NCBI GenBank assembly: GCA_000161775.1 | Contig: GG704596.1 | Coordinates: 3,022,115 to 3,086,114 of the forward strand | DNA length: 64,000 nucleotides | Direction: 5' to 3' | Source of the DNA: Ruegeria lacuscaerulensis ITI-1157 | GTDB taxonomy: Bacteria > Pseudomonadota > Alphaproteobacteria > Rhodobacterales > Rhodobacteraceae | Shown here: one piece after another, positions 51,343 to 60,954 of the stretch | Position numbering within the stretch: the first letter of the stretch is position 1 | Layout: each line of letters begins with the position of its first letter | The notes under the pieces: model-generated | Databases searched by the model: none | What the model saw: the letters and a program-made list of their open reading frames with translations, nothing else | Told to the model about the DNA's origin: nothing | Made by a program: the position numbers and the translations under genes

Positions 51343-51426
51343 GGAATCGGTCTTTCATGGACTATTCGATACGCTTGCGCATCAAATGTCAGGGGCAGAC
51401 CATTTGCAAGCGACAGGAACCACGTG

Positions 51427-51723
51427 TCACGACCGGCGCGCTTCGACGCGCACGGGTTCCAACTTGACCGCAACCGGGGTTCCTCCGCGCGGGCCTTTGG
51501 GCTTTTCGGCCATGCTCATGATCGCATAGGCGAATTGGACGCCCGCAAAGACGATCCCGTTCATGAACCAGATCATGATCAGCGCGACAAAGCCAATGTC
51601 GGACCCGGTGATTAGGTGACGCAGATTGGCCACATTCAACAGCAGCAGCACCGCGACAAATACAGCCGAGATCACGAATCCCAGTGCGACTTGGGTAATG
51701 TAAAGACGGATCAGTTTCGGCAT
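51427..51723 (-). CDS. Small membrane protein, 98 aa
   Basis: 98 residues with two hydrophobic segments (VALGFVISAVFVAVLLLLNV and FVALIMIWFMNGIVFAGVQF) and a basic, Gly/Pro-rich cytoplasmic tail (EKPKGPRGGTPVAVKLEPVR). GGAGG-like sequence precedes the ATG (the plus strand reads GAAGCACCTCCTTC). It lies between nusB and the methyltransferase/deacetylase gene in the same orientation. No family recognised with confidence. Confidence 0.75.
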   Translation of the reverse strand: MPKLIRLYITQVALGFVISAVFVAVLLLLNVANLRHLITGSDIGFVALIMIWFMNGIVFAGVQFAYAIMSMAEKPKGPRGGTPVAVKLEPVRVEARRS

Positions 51724-51790
51724 GAAGCACCTCCTTCACACGAAAGGAGTCTAGCTCAATTTCATGCCGGGTAAAATCGCCCGTGGCGCG

Positions 51791-52273
51791 TCAGAACGCC
51801 TCGGGCTTGGCCTCGCGGGCCATGTGGTCCAGAACCGCGTTGACGAATTTCGGCTCTTTCCCTTCGGGGAAGAAGGCGCGCGCCACGTCGACGAATTCGG
51901 TGATGACCACCTTGGGCGGCGTGTCGCTCTGGCTCAGCTCGGCCCCGGCCGCACGGAACAGCGCCCGCAGGGTCGGGTCGATACGCGAAATCGGCCACTT
52001 GGCCACCAGCGCACGGTCGGTCATCTGGTCGATCGGCGCCTGATAGTTCACCGCGTCATCCACCAGCTTGCGAAACAGCGCGCTGTCGCCTTCCAGCATC
52101 TCGTCGCCCTCGTAGACCGCGCCGAACCGGTGATCCAGAAACTCATTGACCACCTGCTCGGTCGTCTGGCCCGACTGCTCCATCTGGAACAGCGCCTGCA
52201 CGGCATACAGCCGCGCGGCGGATTTCATCAGGCGTTTCCGGTTTGCCGGTTTCGGCGTGTCTGTCTGGGTCAT
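51791..52273 (-). CDS. nusB: Transcription antitermination factor NusB
   Basis: 160 residues from the ATG at 52273, which overlaps the ribH stop by 4 bases (ATGA). Family blocks: SAARLYAVQALFQMEQSGQT, DRALVAKWPISRIDPTLRAL, and PPKVVITEFVDVARAFFPEG ending KFVNAVLDHMARE. It binds boxA RNA with NusE in rRNA antitermination. The ribH-nusB pair is a widespread arrangement. Confidence 0.95.
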   Translation of the reverse strand: MTQTDTPKPANRKRLMKSAARLYAVQALFQMEQSGQTTEQVVNEFLDHRFGAVYEGDEMLEGDSALFRKLVDDAVNYQAPIDQMTDRALVAKWPISRIDPTLRALFRAAGAELSQSDTPPKVVITEFVDVARAFFPEGKEPKFVNAVLDHMAREAKPEAF

Positions 52274-52821
52274 GCTGTCGTTGATCCGTTGCTGTCGCCC
52301 GCCACGAGGATGGACTCGGACGGCGGCTTGAACCCGACGCCCTTTTTCGAAGCGCCCCACTTACGTCTGAGCGCGATCAGATGCAAGGCCGCAGCCGCTG
52401 CGCCGCCGCCTTTGTTCATCTTTTCCGGATTCGCGCGCACTTCGGCCTGCGCGTCATTTTCAACCGTCAGGATGCCGTTGCCGATGCACAGCCCCTGCAG
52501 GCCCAGCAGCTGGATCGCCCGGCTGGAATCGTTGCAGACGGTTTCATAATGGGTAGTCTCGCCCCGGATCACGCAGCCCAGCGCCACATAGCCGTCGAAG
52601 TTGCACTGGCGGTCGGCCATGGCAATCGCGGTCGGAATCTCGAGCGCACCGGGCACCTCGACCACCTCGCAACTGCCGCCGGCGGCCTCGATCTCGGCCT
52701 TGGCGCCGCGAACAAGGTCGTCGGCGATGGCGCGATAGAACGGGGCCACGACGATCAGCAGCTTGACCGGGTCATCGAATTTCGGGGTCGGCAGAACGCC
52801 GTGTTTGTCTTGCTCAGCCAT
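52270..52821 (-). CDS. ribH: 6,7-dimethyl-8-ribityllumazine synthase
   Basis: 183 residues. Typical lumazine synthase blocks: VAPFYRAIADDLVRGAKAEI, VEVPGALEIPTAIAMADRQC and DGYVALGCVIRGETTHYETV, where the GETTH His is the catalytic residue. The C-terminus beyond about 155 is a short extension. It condenses the ribB product with the pyrimidine intermediate. It starts 2 bases after the ribB stop and overlaps nusB. Confidence 0.95.
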   Translation of the reverse strand: MAEQDKHGVLPTPKFDDPVKLLIVVAPFYRAIADDLVRGAKAEIEAAGGSCEVVEVPGALEIPTAIAMADRQCNFDGYVALGCVIRGETTHYETVCNDSSRAIQLLGLQGLCIGNGILTVENDAQAEVRANPEKMNKGGGAAAAALHLIALRRKWGASKKGVGFKPPSESILVAGDSNGSTTA

Positions 52822-52823
52822 GC

Positions 52824-53945
52824 TCAGTCATCCTTGAGAATCGAGCGGGTCCCGACGATGGACAGGCCAAAGGCGTCCAGACCCAGGTATTTCGTCTGCG
52901 GCGAGTCGGTCAGCAGCACCAGTTCCTTGATGCCCATCTTGGACAGGATCTGCGCGCCCAGACCGGTTTGCTTGATGGTGCGCGGGCCTTCGTCCTCGGC
53001 CGCGTACAACGAATTACGCGGGTTGCGGAACAGGCAGACCACGCCCCGCCCTTCGGCGGCGATCTTTTCCATAGCGCGCGGCAGTTCCTGCGGCGATTTC
53101 GGACCAAGGCCCAGAATATCCGAAGCCTCGTGCAGCGCATGGGTGCGGGTCAGGACGGGCTCGGGCGTGCTGATGTCGCCCTTGATCATCACCACATGTT
53201 CGATCCCGTGGGTCTGATCGGTGAAGATCCGCATCTCCCACTCGCCGCCATATTCCGACGTGACCATCCGGCGCGCGGTCTCGACCACCAGATTGTCGTG
53301 GCGCGCACGGTAAGAGATCAGGTCGCTGATGGTGCCGATCTTCAGCCCGTGCTCCTTGGCGAATTCGACCAGATCGGGCAACCGGGCCATAGTGCCGTCG
53401 GGCTTCATGATCTCGCAGATCACGCCCGAGGGGTTCAGCCCGGCCAGGCGCGAAATGTCCACGGCGGCCTCGGTGTGGCCGGCGCGGACCAGCACCCCGC
53501 CCCGCTTGGCGCGCAGCGGAAAGACATGGCCCGGCGTGGCCAGATGCGCCATGGTGTTCTGTTCGTTGATCGCGGTGGCGATGGTCAGCGCCCGGTCGGC
53601 GGCCGAGATCCCGGTGCTGACGCCTTCGCGCGCCTCGATCGAGACGGTAAAGGCGGTCTCGTGCCGCGAGGAATTGTTCACGGCCATCATCGGCAGGCCC
53701 AGACGGTCGATCCGCTCGGCCGTCATCGGCAGGCAGATCAGCCCGCGGCCATGGGTGGCCATGAAATTGATCGCCTCGGCATCGGCGAATTCCGCCGGGA
53801 TCACCAGGTCGCCTTCGTTCTCGCGGTCCTCGTGGTCGACCAGAATGTACATCCGGCCCTGGCGCGCCTCTTCGATGATCTCTTCGATCGGGCTGATCGC
53901 GTCGCGCAGCTGGGCCTCGACCGGTCCGGGTGTTTCAAAGCTCAT
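52824..53945 (-). CDS. ribB: 3,4-dihydroxy-2-butanone 4-phosphate synthase with degenerate GTP cyclohydrolase II-like domain
   Basis: 373 residues from the ATG at 53945. The N-terminal domain is intact RibB: MYILVDHEDRENEGDLVIPA, INFMATHGRGLICLPM and RAGHTEAAVDISRLAGLNPS. The C-terminal part aligns with RibA in outline, but where RibA has its zinc Cys residues (SECLTGDVF...CDCG) this protein reads TRTHALHEASDILGL, so GTP cyclohydrolase II activity is unlikely. Such RibBX forms are common in this group; a separate RibA would be needed elsewhere. Between ribE and ribH. Confidence 0.9.
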   Translation of the reverse strand: MSFETPGPVEAQLRDAISPIEEIIEEARQGRMYILVDHEDRENEGDLVIPAEFADAEAINFMATHGRGLICLPMTAERIDRLGLPMMAVNNSSRHETAFTVSIEAREGVSTGISAADRALTIATAINEQNTMAHLATPGHVFPLRAKRGGVLVRAGHTEAAVDISRLAGLNPSGVICEIMKPDGTMARLPDLVEFAKEHGLKIGTISDLISYRARHDNLVVETARRMVTSEYGGEWEMRIFTDQTHGIEHVVMIKGDISTPEPVLTRTHALHEASDILGLGPKSPQELPRAMEKIAAEGRGVVCLFRNPRNSLYAAEDEGPRTIKQTGLGAQILSKMGIKELVLLTDSPQTKYLGLDAFGLSIVGTRSILKDD

Positions 53946-54055
53946 GGGGCAGCCTTTCACAGAGCAGGTGTTGCAACGCGGGATAGACCAGCACGGGCGC
54001 AAAGGCCAGTCCGCAAACGAATCCGCACGGGTCTAACGCGGCGTTTCGTCCGGCG

Positions 54056-54643
54056 TCAGGTCATTTCCGACAGCCGCGCGACGTAACGGGCCAGCGTGTC
54101 GATCTCGAGGTTCACGCGGTCGCCCACCTTGACGTCGCCCCAGGTGGTGTTCTCTTTGGTGTGCGGGATGAAGTTGATGCCGAAATCGCAACCGTCCACG
54201 TCGTTCACGGTCAGCGAAGTGCCGTTCAGCGCGACCGAGCCCTTGGGCGCGATGAAACGGGCCAGATCCCGCGGCGCGCGCAGGGTCACCCGGGTGCTGT
54301 CGCCCTCGTCCGCCACGGCGATCACCTCGGCGACGCCGTCCACATGGCCCGAGACGATGTGCCCGCCCAGCTCGTCGCCCACCTTGAGGGCGCGTTCCAG
54401 GTTGACGCGCTTGCCCACCTGCCAGCCGTCCAGGTTGGTCTTGGAAACCGTCTCGGCGCTGATCTGCACATCATACCAGTCATCGCCCAGCGCGATCACG
54501 GTCAGGCAGACCCCGTCGCTGGCGATCGAGGCGCCGATATCGATGCCCGCGGTATCGTAGCCCGTCTTGATCCGCGCCCGCAGATCGCCCTGCTGCTCCA
54601 ACTCGATGATGGTGCCAATGTCGGTGACGATCCCTGTGAACAT
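54056..54643 (-). CDS. ribE: Riboflavin synthase, alpha subunit
   Basis: 195 residues. It starts MFTGIVTDIGTIIELEQ (the invariant MFTGIV). The two lumazine-binding repeats are seen in ISASDGVCLTVI-like (SIASDGVCLTVIALGDDWYD) and GSVALNGTSLTVNDVDGCDF, and GGHIVSGHVDGVAEVIAVAD lies between. It dismutates two lumazines to riboflavin. First gene of the ribE-ribB-ribH-nusB run; I see no FMN riboswitch upstream. Divergent from kpsS with a 148-bp gap. Confidence 0.95.
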   Translation of the reverse strand: MFTGIVTDIGTIIELEQQGDLRARIKTGYDTAGIDIGASIASDGVCLTVIALGDDWYDVQISAETVSKTNLDGWQVGKRVNLERALKVGDELGGHIVSGHVDGVAEVIAVADEGDSTRVTLRAPRDLARFIAPKGSVALNGTSLTVNDVDGCDFGINFIPHTKENTTWGDVKVGDRVNLEIDTLARYVARLSEMT

Positions 54644-54791
54644 TTGTTAATCCTCTGCGCGCAATCTGACCTTGTCATCCGCCGAGGTAAGCCCAATGAG
54701 GCGCGCGGGCAAGCCCTGCCTTGCCCGTCAGACGACAAGCAGGCATAGTTTGGGCAACGAACATGACAAGTCCGAAGATCGAGCAGCTGGC

Positions 54792-56090
54792 ATGAAGCCC
54801 CCAAATCCAGCCCCAGACGGCCGCGTTTTCCTGTTTCTGCAGGGGCCGCATGGCCCATTTTTCCATGCACTGGGCCGCATGCTGCAAGCGTCCGGGGCCA
54901 AGGTGTGGCGGGTCGGATTCAACGCCGGTGATCGCGCCTTCTGGTTCGACAAGGCCAGCTATATCCCCTATCGCGGAACCTTGCAGGGCTGGCCCACCAC
55001 CTTGCAGAAACTGATCGACCTCCATGGCGCGACCGACCTGGTGCTGTACGGAGACGTGCGACCGATCCACGCCCACGCGATCAAGATCGCCAAGGCACAA
55101 GGACTGCGCATTCACGTGTTCGAGGAGGGCTATCTGCGCCCATGGTGGGTCACATACGAGCGCGATGGATCAAACGGAAATTCGCGCCTGATGGAACTGG
55201 AGATTGCGCAGATGCAGGCTGCATTGCAGCGGTCTGCTACTCCGGCGCCACCACCGCCAGCCCATTGGGGGGACATGTACCAACATGTTTTCTATGGCGC
55301 GGTCTATCATTGGTTCGTTCTTTTCATGAATGGCCGCTACCGGAGTTTCCGCCCCCACCGCGACATCCCGGTCTCGCAGGAGTTCAGACTGTATTTCCGA
55401 CGGCTGATGCTGATGCCGTTCCACCGCGCGCTGCGGTCCTGGGCCACCACACGGGTCCGGCGGGGTGGATTTCCGTATCACCTGGTCCTGCTGCAACTGG
55501 GCCACGACAGTTCGGTTCAGGCGCACTCTGAATTCTCGAGCACGACGGAATTCTTGATACCTGTGATGGAGGGATTCGCCCGTGGAGCGCCGGCCCATCA
55601 TCACCTGGTGATCAAGGAGCACCCTCTGGAAAACCATCGCGAACCTCTGCACAAGCGCGTTCGTGAGATCGCTCGACGTCTGGGCATAGCCGATCGTGTA
55701 CACCATGTTCCCGGCGGCAAGCTTGCGCGCCTCATGGATCACGCAGATTCGGCGGTGACCATCAACTCGACGGCAGGGCAGCAGGCCCTTTGGCGCGGCA
55801 TACCCCTGCGGGTGTTCGGACGTTCGGTCTATGACAAGCCCGAGCTAGTGTCGCACCAGCCCGTCGAAGACTTCTTTGCCCACCCCAAGCCCCCGGACGC
55901 CAAGGCATATCAGGCTTTTCGGCAGTTTCTGCTGGATACCAGCCAGATACCCGGAGGCTTCTATTCAAGACGCGGCCGACGGCAAATTCTGCGTCGCGTG
56001 GTGGACCGGATGCTCAGCCCCTGCGATCCGTACCAATCCATGCTGGCCGAGAGCGCGGCCAACGCGCCACAGTTGCAGATCGTCGAATGA
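54792..56090 (+). CDS. kpsS: Capsular polysaccharide export protein, KpsS/LipB family
   Basis: 432 residues from the ATG at 54792 (MKPPNPAPDGRVFLFLQGPH). Capsule_synth family blocks: LVLYGDVRPIHAHAIKIAKA, VFEEGYLRPWWVTYERDGSN, HLVIKEHPLENHREPLHKRV and AVTINSTAGQQALWRGIPLR. KpsS and KpsC are cytoplasmic Kdo transferases that build the poly-Kdo linker of group 2 capsules. The upstream frame to 54672 is not used. Followed by an export lipoprotein gene and kpsC. Confidence 0.88.
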   Translation: MKPPNPAPDGRVFLFLQGPHGPFFHALGRMLQASGAKVWRVGFNAGDRAFWFDKASYIPYRGTLQGWPTTLQKLIDLHGATDLVLYGDVRPIHAHAIKIAKAQGLRIHVFEEGYLRPWWVTYERDGSNGNSRLMELEIAQMQAALQRSATPAPPPPAHWGDMYQHVFYGAVYHWFVLFMNGRYRSFRPHRDIPVSQEFRLYFRRLMLMPFHRALRSWATTRVRRGGFPYHLVLLQLGHDSSVQAHSEFSSTTEFLIPVMEGFARGAPAHHHLVIKEHPLENHREPLHKRVREIARRLGIADRVHHVPGGKLARLMDHADSAVTINSTAGQQALWRGIPLRVFGRSVYDKPELVSHQPVEDFFAHPKPPDAKAYQAFRQFLLDTSQIPGGFYSRRGRRQILRRVVDRMLSPCDPYQSMLAESAANAPQLQIVE

Positions 56091-56182
56091 AACCTGCCCC
56101 CGAATTCTGGAATTTGCGGCGAGGAACCGTTAGCGTCTCGGCAACCAAAACACCAACGAACAAAGATCGAGGAAATCCGACA

Positions 56183-57316
56183 GTGAATCGTTTCCCAACT
56201 CGATGGATCCGGGGATTGTCCATTATGGCAGCAATCGGCTTGCTTACAGCGTGCCAGCTTCCCAAATCCGGCCCGAACAAGTCCGAAATTCTTGCCGGAT
56301 CGGTGGAAAACGGCGGCAATGCGTTCGTTGTCGAGGTGGACGATCGGGTCGCCCAGGTTACGGCGGCGATTCCGAAATACGGATTCTCACAGGATTTCAG
56401 AAGCGCTCAGAACATCACCGCCGACACGATCCGACCGGGTGACGTTCTGGGCCTGACCATCTGGGAAAACGTCGATGACGGGTTGTTGTCAGGAGAGACG
56501 GGGCCGGCAACAAATCTCGACGAGGTGCAGGTCGACAGCGAAGGCTTCATCTTCGTTCCCTATGCCGGACGCCTGCGGGCCGCCGGCAATACGCCCGAGC
56601 AGCTTCGAACGCTGGTGGCGGACAAACTGCGGGAACAGACACCGGACCCACAGGTTCAGATCCGGCGGGTCGCCGGCGACGGGGCGACTGTCTCGCTGAC
56701 CGGCACGATCGGAGCGCCGGGCATCTATCCAATCGAACGTCCCACCCGCACTCTGTCTTCCATGTTGGCCCGCGCCGGAGGCGTTTCGGTTGCATCGGAC
56801 ATCGCGCTGATTACGGTGATCCGCGGCAATCAGCGCGGCACGGTCTGGTATGACGATCTGTTCCGAAACCCGGAGATGGATATCGCGCTGCGCGGCGGCG
56901 ACCGCATCCTGGTCGAGCAGGACAGCCGATCCTATATCGCGCTCGGCGCGACGGGCGGGCAGTCGCGGGTTGCGTTCGACAGCCAGGACCTCTCTGCACT
57001 CGAGGCCTTGGCGCAGGTGGGCGGACTGCAATCCCTGTCATCCGACCCGACAGGAATTTTCATTCTGCGCGACGAGCGCGAGGATATCGCGCGCAAAGTG
57101 ATGGGCCGGGCGGACCTCAAGGGCGAACAGCGGATGATCTATGTACTGAACCTGACGGCGCCAAACGGGCTCTTCGTTGCCCGGGACTTCGTCATCCGTG
57201 ACGACGACACGATCTATGTGACCGAAGCGCCCTATGCCCAATGGACGAAGTCCATTTCTCTGATCGCCGGCGGACTGACACCTGTTGCCAACGTCGCCAC
57301 GCTGACCGGCGGCTGA
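56183..57316 (+). CDS. Polysaccharide export outer-membrane lipoprotein (Wza/KpsD-like)
   Basis: 377 residues from the GTG at 56183 (GAGGAAA upstream). A lipoprotein signal follows, with lipobox LLTAC at about residues 20-24. Poly_export domain: GDVLGLTIWENVDDGLLSGE, VQVDSEGFIFVPYAGRLRAA. SLBB-like repeats follow: VSLTGTIGAPGIYPIERPTR and YIALGATGGQSRVAFDSQDL. An ATG at 56087 overlapping the kpsS stop is also in frame, but it would bury the lipobox 50 residues in. It should form the outer-membrane channel for capsule export. Confidence 0.88.
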   Translation: MNRFPTRWIRGLSIMAAIGLLTACQLPKSGPNKSEILAGSVENGGNAFVVEVDDRVAQVTAAIPKYGFSQDFRSAQNITADTIRPGDVLGLTIWENVDDGLLSGETGPATNLDEVQVDSEGFIFVPYAGRLRAAGNTPEQLRTLVADKLREQTPDPQVQIRRVAGDGATVSLTGTIGAPGIYPIERPTRTLSSMLARAGGVSVASDIALITVIRGNQRGTVWYDDLFRNPEMDIALRGGDRILVEQDSRSYIALGATGGQSRVAFDSQDLSALEALAQVGGLQSLSSDPTGIFILRDEREDIARKVMGRADLKGEQRMIYVLNLTAPNGLFVARDFVIRDDDTIYVTEAPYAQWTKSISLIAGGLTPVANVATLTGG

Positions 57317-57319
57317 TGG

Positions 57320-59320
57320 ATGCAACCTTGGGCCGACAGTGCCGAGTCCGACCGACGCACACGGCTGCTGGTCTACAATGGCGGTTTTCTGACTCAAGGC
57401 AGGGTTCGGCGCATTCTGTCGCTGTCGGGTTTTGATATCGCCCTCGGCCTGCCGCGCGAAGGAGACAGTGTCGGGGTCTGGGGGCAAAGCCCGACGGCCC
57501 ATCGCGGCGAGCGCGTTGCCGCCAATCGGGCTGCCCCGCTGGTGCGGATCGAAGATGCTTTCCTGAGATCGCTGCACCCAGGGCGAAAAAAAGAGCCCCC
57601 TCTGGGCCTGCTGGTGGACCGGTCCGGTGTCCATTTTGATCCGGCGCACCCCTCCGATCTGGAAACCTTGCTGGCCACACATCCGCTGGATGACACTGCG
57701 CTGCTGGATCGGGCCCGCGGCGCCATCCTGCGCATGCGCGAACTGAACTTGACCAAATACGCCGCGTTCGACCCGGATATTCCTCCGCCTGATCCCGGCT
57801 ATGTCCTGGTCGTAGATCAGACGCGGGGGGATGCCTCGGTATCCGCCAGCGGCGGCGACATGGCCCGGTTCCGCGAGATGCTGGCCATCGCACAAGAGGA
57901 AAACCCCGGCTCCAGAGTCATAATCAAAGCGCACCCCGAAACCTCGCTGGGGCACCGGCCCGGTCATTTCGGGCCCGAAGCAGAAACGGAACGCGTCACG
58001 ATTTTGCGGGATCGGGTCAATCCCTGGGACCTGATGGAAGGGGCTGTGGCGGTGTACACGCTGTCTTCGCAACTGGGGTTCGACGCCATACTCGCCGGGC
58101 ACAAACCTCGCGTTTTCGGCCAGCCCTTCTATGCCGGTTGGGGACTGACGCAAGATGATCGGCCGCCTGCACGCCGTCAGCGCAACCTTACCCGAGCACA
58201 GCTTTTTGCAGCGGCAATGATTCTGTACCCCAAATGGTACGAACCGTTCCGCGATCGCTTGTGTGAACTGGAAGACGTGCTCGACACACTCGAAGCACAA
58301 ACACGTGCCTGGCGCGAGGACCGGCTGGGTTGGACCGCATCGGGAATGCGCCTTTGGAAACGCCGCCACATGCAACGATGCTTCGGGAGTTGGCGCAAAC
58401 TCCGCTTTACCGCATCCAGACCGCCCAACCCGGATCGGCCGCACATGGTCTGGGCCAGCCGCGCTCGGGCGGCCGAAGGTGTAACGAGGATCGAAGATGG
58501 TTTCCTGCGCTCGCGTGGGCTGGGGGCAGAACTGGTGCCTCCATTGTCGCTGGTCACCGACGATCTGGGAATTTACTATGACCCGACCCGGCCCAGCCGG
58601 CTGGAGGACTGGATTGCCGCACGCGAAACCCTGCGCCCCGATCAGGAAGCGCGGGCGCGCCGTCTGGTCAAGCGCCTCGTCTCGGAGGGGTTGAGCAAAT
58701 ACAACACCGGGGGGCCCTGCCCGCCCTTGCCCGAGGGACACCGTATTCTGGTGCCCGGGCAGGTTGAAGATGATGCCTCGATCCAACTGGGGGCCGGTTC
58801 TGTCCGGACCAATATCGATCTTTTGAACGCCGTCCGTGCCGCCAATCCCGAGGCGATACTGATCTACAAGCCGCACCCGGATGTCGAGGCCGGACTGCGC
58901 GACGGTCAGGCCGACGCCAATGACGTGGCCGATGTCGTCTTGCACGATGTGGACCCGGCCCAGGTGCTTGCCCATGTGCACGAGGTCTGGACCATGACGT
59001 CGCTGCTTGGGTTCGAGGCCCTTTTGCGAGGCCTCAAGGTCACGACACTCGGCGCTCCTTTTTATGCAGGCTGGGGGCTGACGACCGATCTGGGTTCAGT
59101 TCCCGCGCGGCGCGGGGCGCGTCCTTCCATTCTTGGCCTCGTGCATGCCGCATTGATCGACTATCCGCGATACTTCGACCCGATCACCGGCGCCGCCTGC
59201 CCCGTCGAAGTTGCCATTGAGCATCTGGCCCAAAATGAGCCTGCACCCACCGGCATCGCAAACAGGCTTCTGTCGAAGCTTCAAGGAGTGTTTGCCACCT
59301 ACGCGCCGCTCTGGCGCTGA
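57320..59320 (+). CDS. kpsC: Capsular polysaccharide export protein KpsC, two-domain
   Basis: 666 residues with two repeats of the Capsule_synth domain. Repeat 1 (about 15-330) has VRIEDAFLRSLHPGRKKEPP, YVLVVDQTRGDASVSASGGD and RVFGQPFYAGWGLTQDDRPP. Repeat 2 (about 350-650) has TRIEDGFLRSRGLGAELVPP, RILVPGQVEDDASIQLGAGS and TLGAPFYAGWGLTTDLGSVP. In E. coli the two halves of KpsC add the first and further Kdo residues of the capsule linker. It ends 5 bases before the convergent ribD stop. No kpsMTE export genes are in this window. Confidence 0.93.
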   Translation: MQPWADSAESDRRTRLLVYNGGFLTQGRVRRILSLSGFDIALGLPREGDSVGVWGQSPTAHRGERVAANRAAPLVRIEDAFLRSLHPGRKKEPPLGLLVDRSGVHFDPAHPSDLETLLATHPLDDTALLDRARGAILRMRELNLTKYAAFDPDIPPPDPGYVLVVDQTRGDASVSASGGDMARFREMLAIAQEENPGSRVIIKAHPETSLGHRPGHFGPEAETERVTILRDRVNPWDLMEGAVAVYTLSSQLGFDAILAGHKPRVFGQPFYAGWGLTQDDRPPARRQRNLTRAQLFAAAMILYPKWYEPFRDRLCELEDVLDTLEAQTRAWREDRLGWTASGMRLWKRRHMQRCFGSWRKLRFTASRPPNPDRPHMVWASRARAAEGVTRIEDGFLRSRGLGAELVPPLSLVTDDLGIYYDPTRPSRLEDWIAARETLRPDQEARARRLVKRLVSEGLSKYNTGGPCPPLPEGHRILVPGQVEDDASIQLGAGSVRTNIDLLNAVRAANPEAILIYKPHPDVEAGLRDGQADANDVADVVLHDVDPAQVLAHVHEVWTMTSLLGFEALLRGLKVTTLGAPFYAGWGLTTDLGSVPARRGARPSILGLVHAALIDYPRYFDPITGAACPVEVAIEHLAQNEPAPTGIANRLLSKLQGVFATYAPLWR

Positions 59321-59325
59321 CTGAC

Positions 59326-60426
59326 CTAGCGCATCGGACGACGCCAAACCTGCAAAACGTCCGGACCAACGATCTTCGTCTCCACCAGGTCGAAGCGCGG
59401 CGCATCCGCCAGTTCACTCAGCCCCATGGCACCGATCGCCGGCAGACCTTCGGCCCCGATGGCCATCCCTGCCGTGAACCCAACCAGTTCGTCGACCAGG
59501 TCTGCGGCCAACAGCGAGGCGGCCAGAGCCGAACCGCCCTCGCAAAACACCCGGGTCAGCCCCTCTTGGCCGAGCTGCTGAAGCAGGTCGGCCGGATCGA
59601 TGTGATGATCCTGCAGCGCGCATGGAATCAACTTGGCCCCCAGCCCACGCCAGGCACGGGCGCGCTCGGGGTCAGGGGATGGTCCGTGGCAGAGCCAGAC
59701 GGGCACCTCGGAGGCCGAACGCGCCAGTTGGCCAAGCAGCGGCACATCCAGATGACGCGACACCACAACCCGAACCGGCTGCTGCGCGACACCGAGATCA
59801 CGGACCGTCAGCGAAGGATCATCCGCCCGCGCGGTCCCGGCACCGACCATCACGGCGTCGTGCCGCGCGCGCATGGCGTGGACGACCCGTCTGGATTGCG
59901 GTGATGTGATCCATTTGCTTTGCCCGGTGGACGTGGCGATGCGCCCATCGAAACTGCAGGCCAGTTTCAGGGTAACGAAGGGGCGCCCCTGCTCGGTTCT
60001 TGTCAAAAAGCCGGCGTGGTCCCGCGCGGCCTGATCGGCCAGAACACCGGTCGTCACGTCAACGCCCGCGGCTCGAAGCATTTCGAACCCCAGGCCGGCA
60101 ACACGCGGATCGCTGTCCTCGATCGCCGAAACAACCCGTGCAACGCCGGCATCGATCAGGGCCTGCGCACAGGGAGGCGTCTTGCCATGATGCGCACAGG
60201 GTTCGAGCGAAACATAGGCCGTGCTTCCCCGCGCGAGAAGACCGGCTTGTGCCAGCGCCACGGTTTCCGCGTGCGGCCGCCCGCCCGGCTGGGTCCAACC
60301 CCGCCCGACGATCCGGCCATTCTTGACGACGACGCAGCCCACCGCCGGGTTGGGCCAGCACATTCCTTGTCCGCGCCGCCCCAAGGACAGGGCCAGCGCC
60401 ATGTATCGCTTGTCAGTGTCGGTCAC
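59326..60426 (-). CDS. ribD: Bifunctional riboflavin biosynthesis deaminase/reductase RibD
   Basis: 366 residues. The zinc deaminase site is H52 and E54 (PHAET) with C77 and C86 ([12 protein letters not shown]). The reductase half begins near 150 with [20 protein letters not shown] and [20 protein letters not shown]. It deaminates and then reduces the pyrimidine intermediate of riboflavin synthesis. Start overlaps the nrdR stop by 4 bases. Separated from ribE by the three capsule genes. Confidence 0.95.
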   Translation of the reverse strand: MTDTDKRYMALALSLGRRGQGMCWPNPAVGCVVVKNGRIVGRGWTQPGGRPHAETVALAQAGLLARGSTAYVSLEPCAHHGKTPPCAQALIDAGVARVVSAIEDSDPRVAGLGFEMLRAAGVDVTTGVLADQAARDHAGFLTRTEQGRPFVTLKLACSFDGRIATSTGQSKWITSPQSRRVVHAMRARHDAVMVGAGTARADDPSLTVRDLGVAQQPVRVVVSRHLDVPLLGQLARSASEVPVWLCHGPSPDPERARAWRGLGAKLIPCALQDHHIDPADLLQQLGQEGLTRVFCEGGSALAASLLAADLVDELVGFTAGMAIGAEGLPAIGAMGLSELADAPRFDLVETKIVGPDVLQVWRRPMR

Positions 60427-60893
60427 TCGTCCGTCGATGGCTGCGGCGGGCGCAGTTCGTGGACAAACTCCTCGAAATCATCGGCCGCCTGGAAATTCTT
60501 GTACACGCTTGCAAAGCGAACATAGGCGACGGTGTCGATCCGCGCCAGAGCTTCCATGACGATCTCGCCGATCTTGCTGGACGGAATGTCGGTCTCGCCC
60601 ATGCTTTCCAGCCGGCGCACGATGCCCGAGATCATCTGGTCGATCCGGTCCGGATCAATCGGACGTTTCTGCATCGAGATACGGATCGAACGTTCCAGTT
60701 TGTCCCGGTCGAAATCCTCGCGCTTGCCATTCGTCTTGATGACCACGAGATCGCGCAGCTGAACCCGCTCATAGGTCGTGAAACGACCGCCGCATGCGGG
60801 GCAGAACCGACGCCTGCGGATGGCCACGTGATCTTCCGCCGGACGTGAGTCCTTGACCTGAGTATCGATATTTCCGCAAAACGGGCAGCGCAT
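60423..60893 (-). CDS. nrdR: Transcriptional repressor NrdR
   Basis: 156 residues from the ATG at 60893; the longer frame to 61085 has no family similarity. The N-terminal zinc ribbon uses C3, C6, C31 and C34, followed by the basic [20 protein letters not shown], and then the ATP-cone ([20 protein letters not shown]). NrdR represses ribonucleotide reductase genes in response to dATP/ATP. It leads the nrdR-ribD unit. A perfect DnaA-box sequence lies about 50 bp upstream. Confidence 0.95.
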   Translation of the reverse strand: MRCPFCGNIDTQVKDSRPAEDHVAIRRRRFCPACGGRFTTYERVQLRDLVVIKTNGKREDFDRDKLERSIRISMQKRPIDPDRIDQMISGIVRRLESMGETDIPSSKIGEIVMEALARIDTVAYVRFASVYKNFQAADDFEEFVHELRPPQPSTDE

Positions 60894-60945
60894 CCGCCGT
60901 CTCCTCGTCCCTGGTTCCGCCTCTTTTGTCAGCACTGTGGCTGAC

Positions 60946-60954
60946 TTATCCACA
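60946..60954. promoter_or_regulatory. DnaA box upstream of nrdR
   Basis: TTATCCACA, an exact match to the consensus DnaA box, 53 bases upstream of the nrdR start. A single box is not an origin. It could link nrdR expression to replication, or be chance. Confidence 0.4.

Noticed and set aside
54644-54791. FMN riboswitch upstream of ribE
   Set aside because: The conserved RFN blocks (AGGGGCGGGG-like and CGGU-like elements) are not visible in this short gap.
60946-60954. Replication origin
   Set aside because: A single DnaA box without a cluster, AT-rich unwinding element, or dnaA/hemE/parAB neighbours is not an origin.
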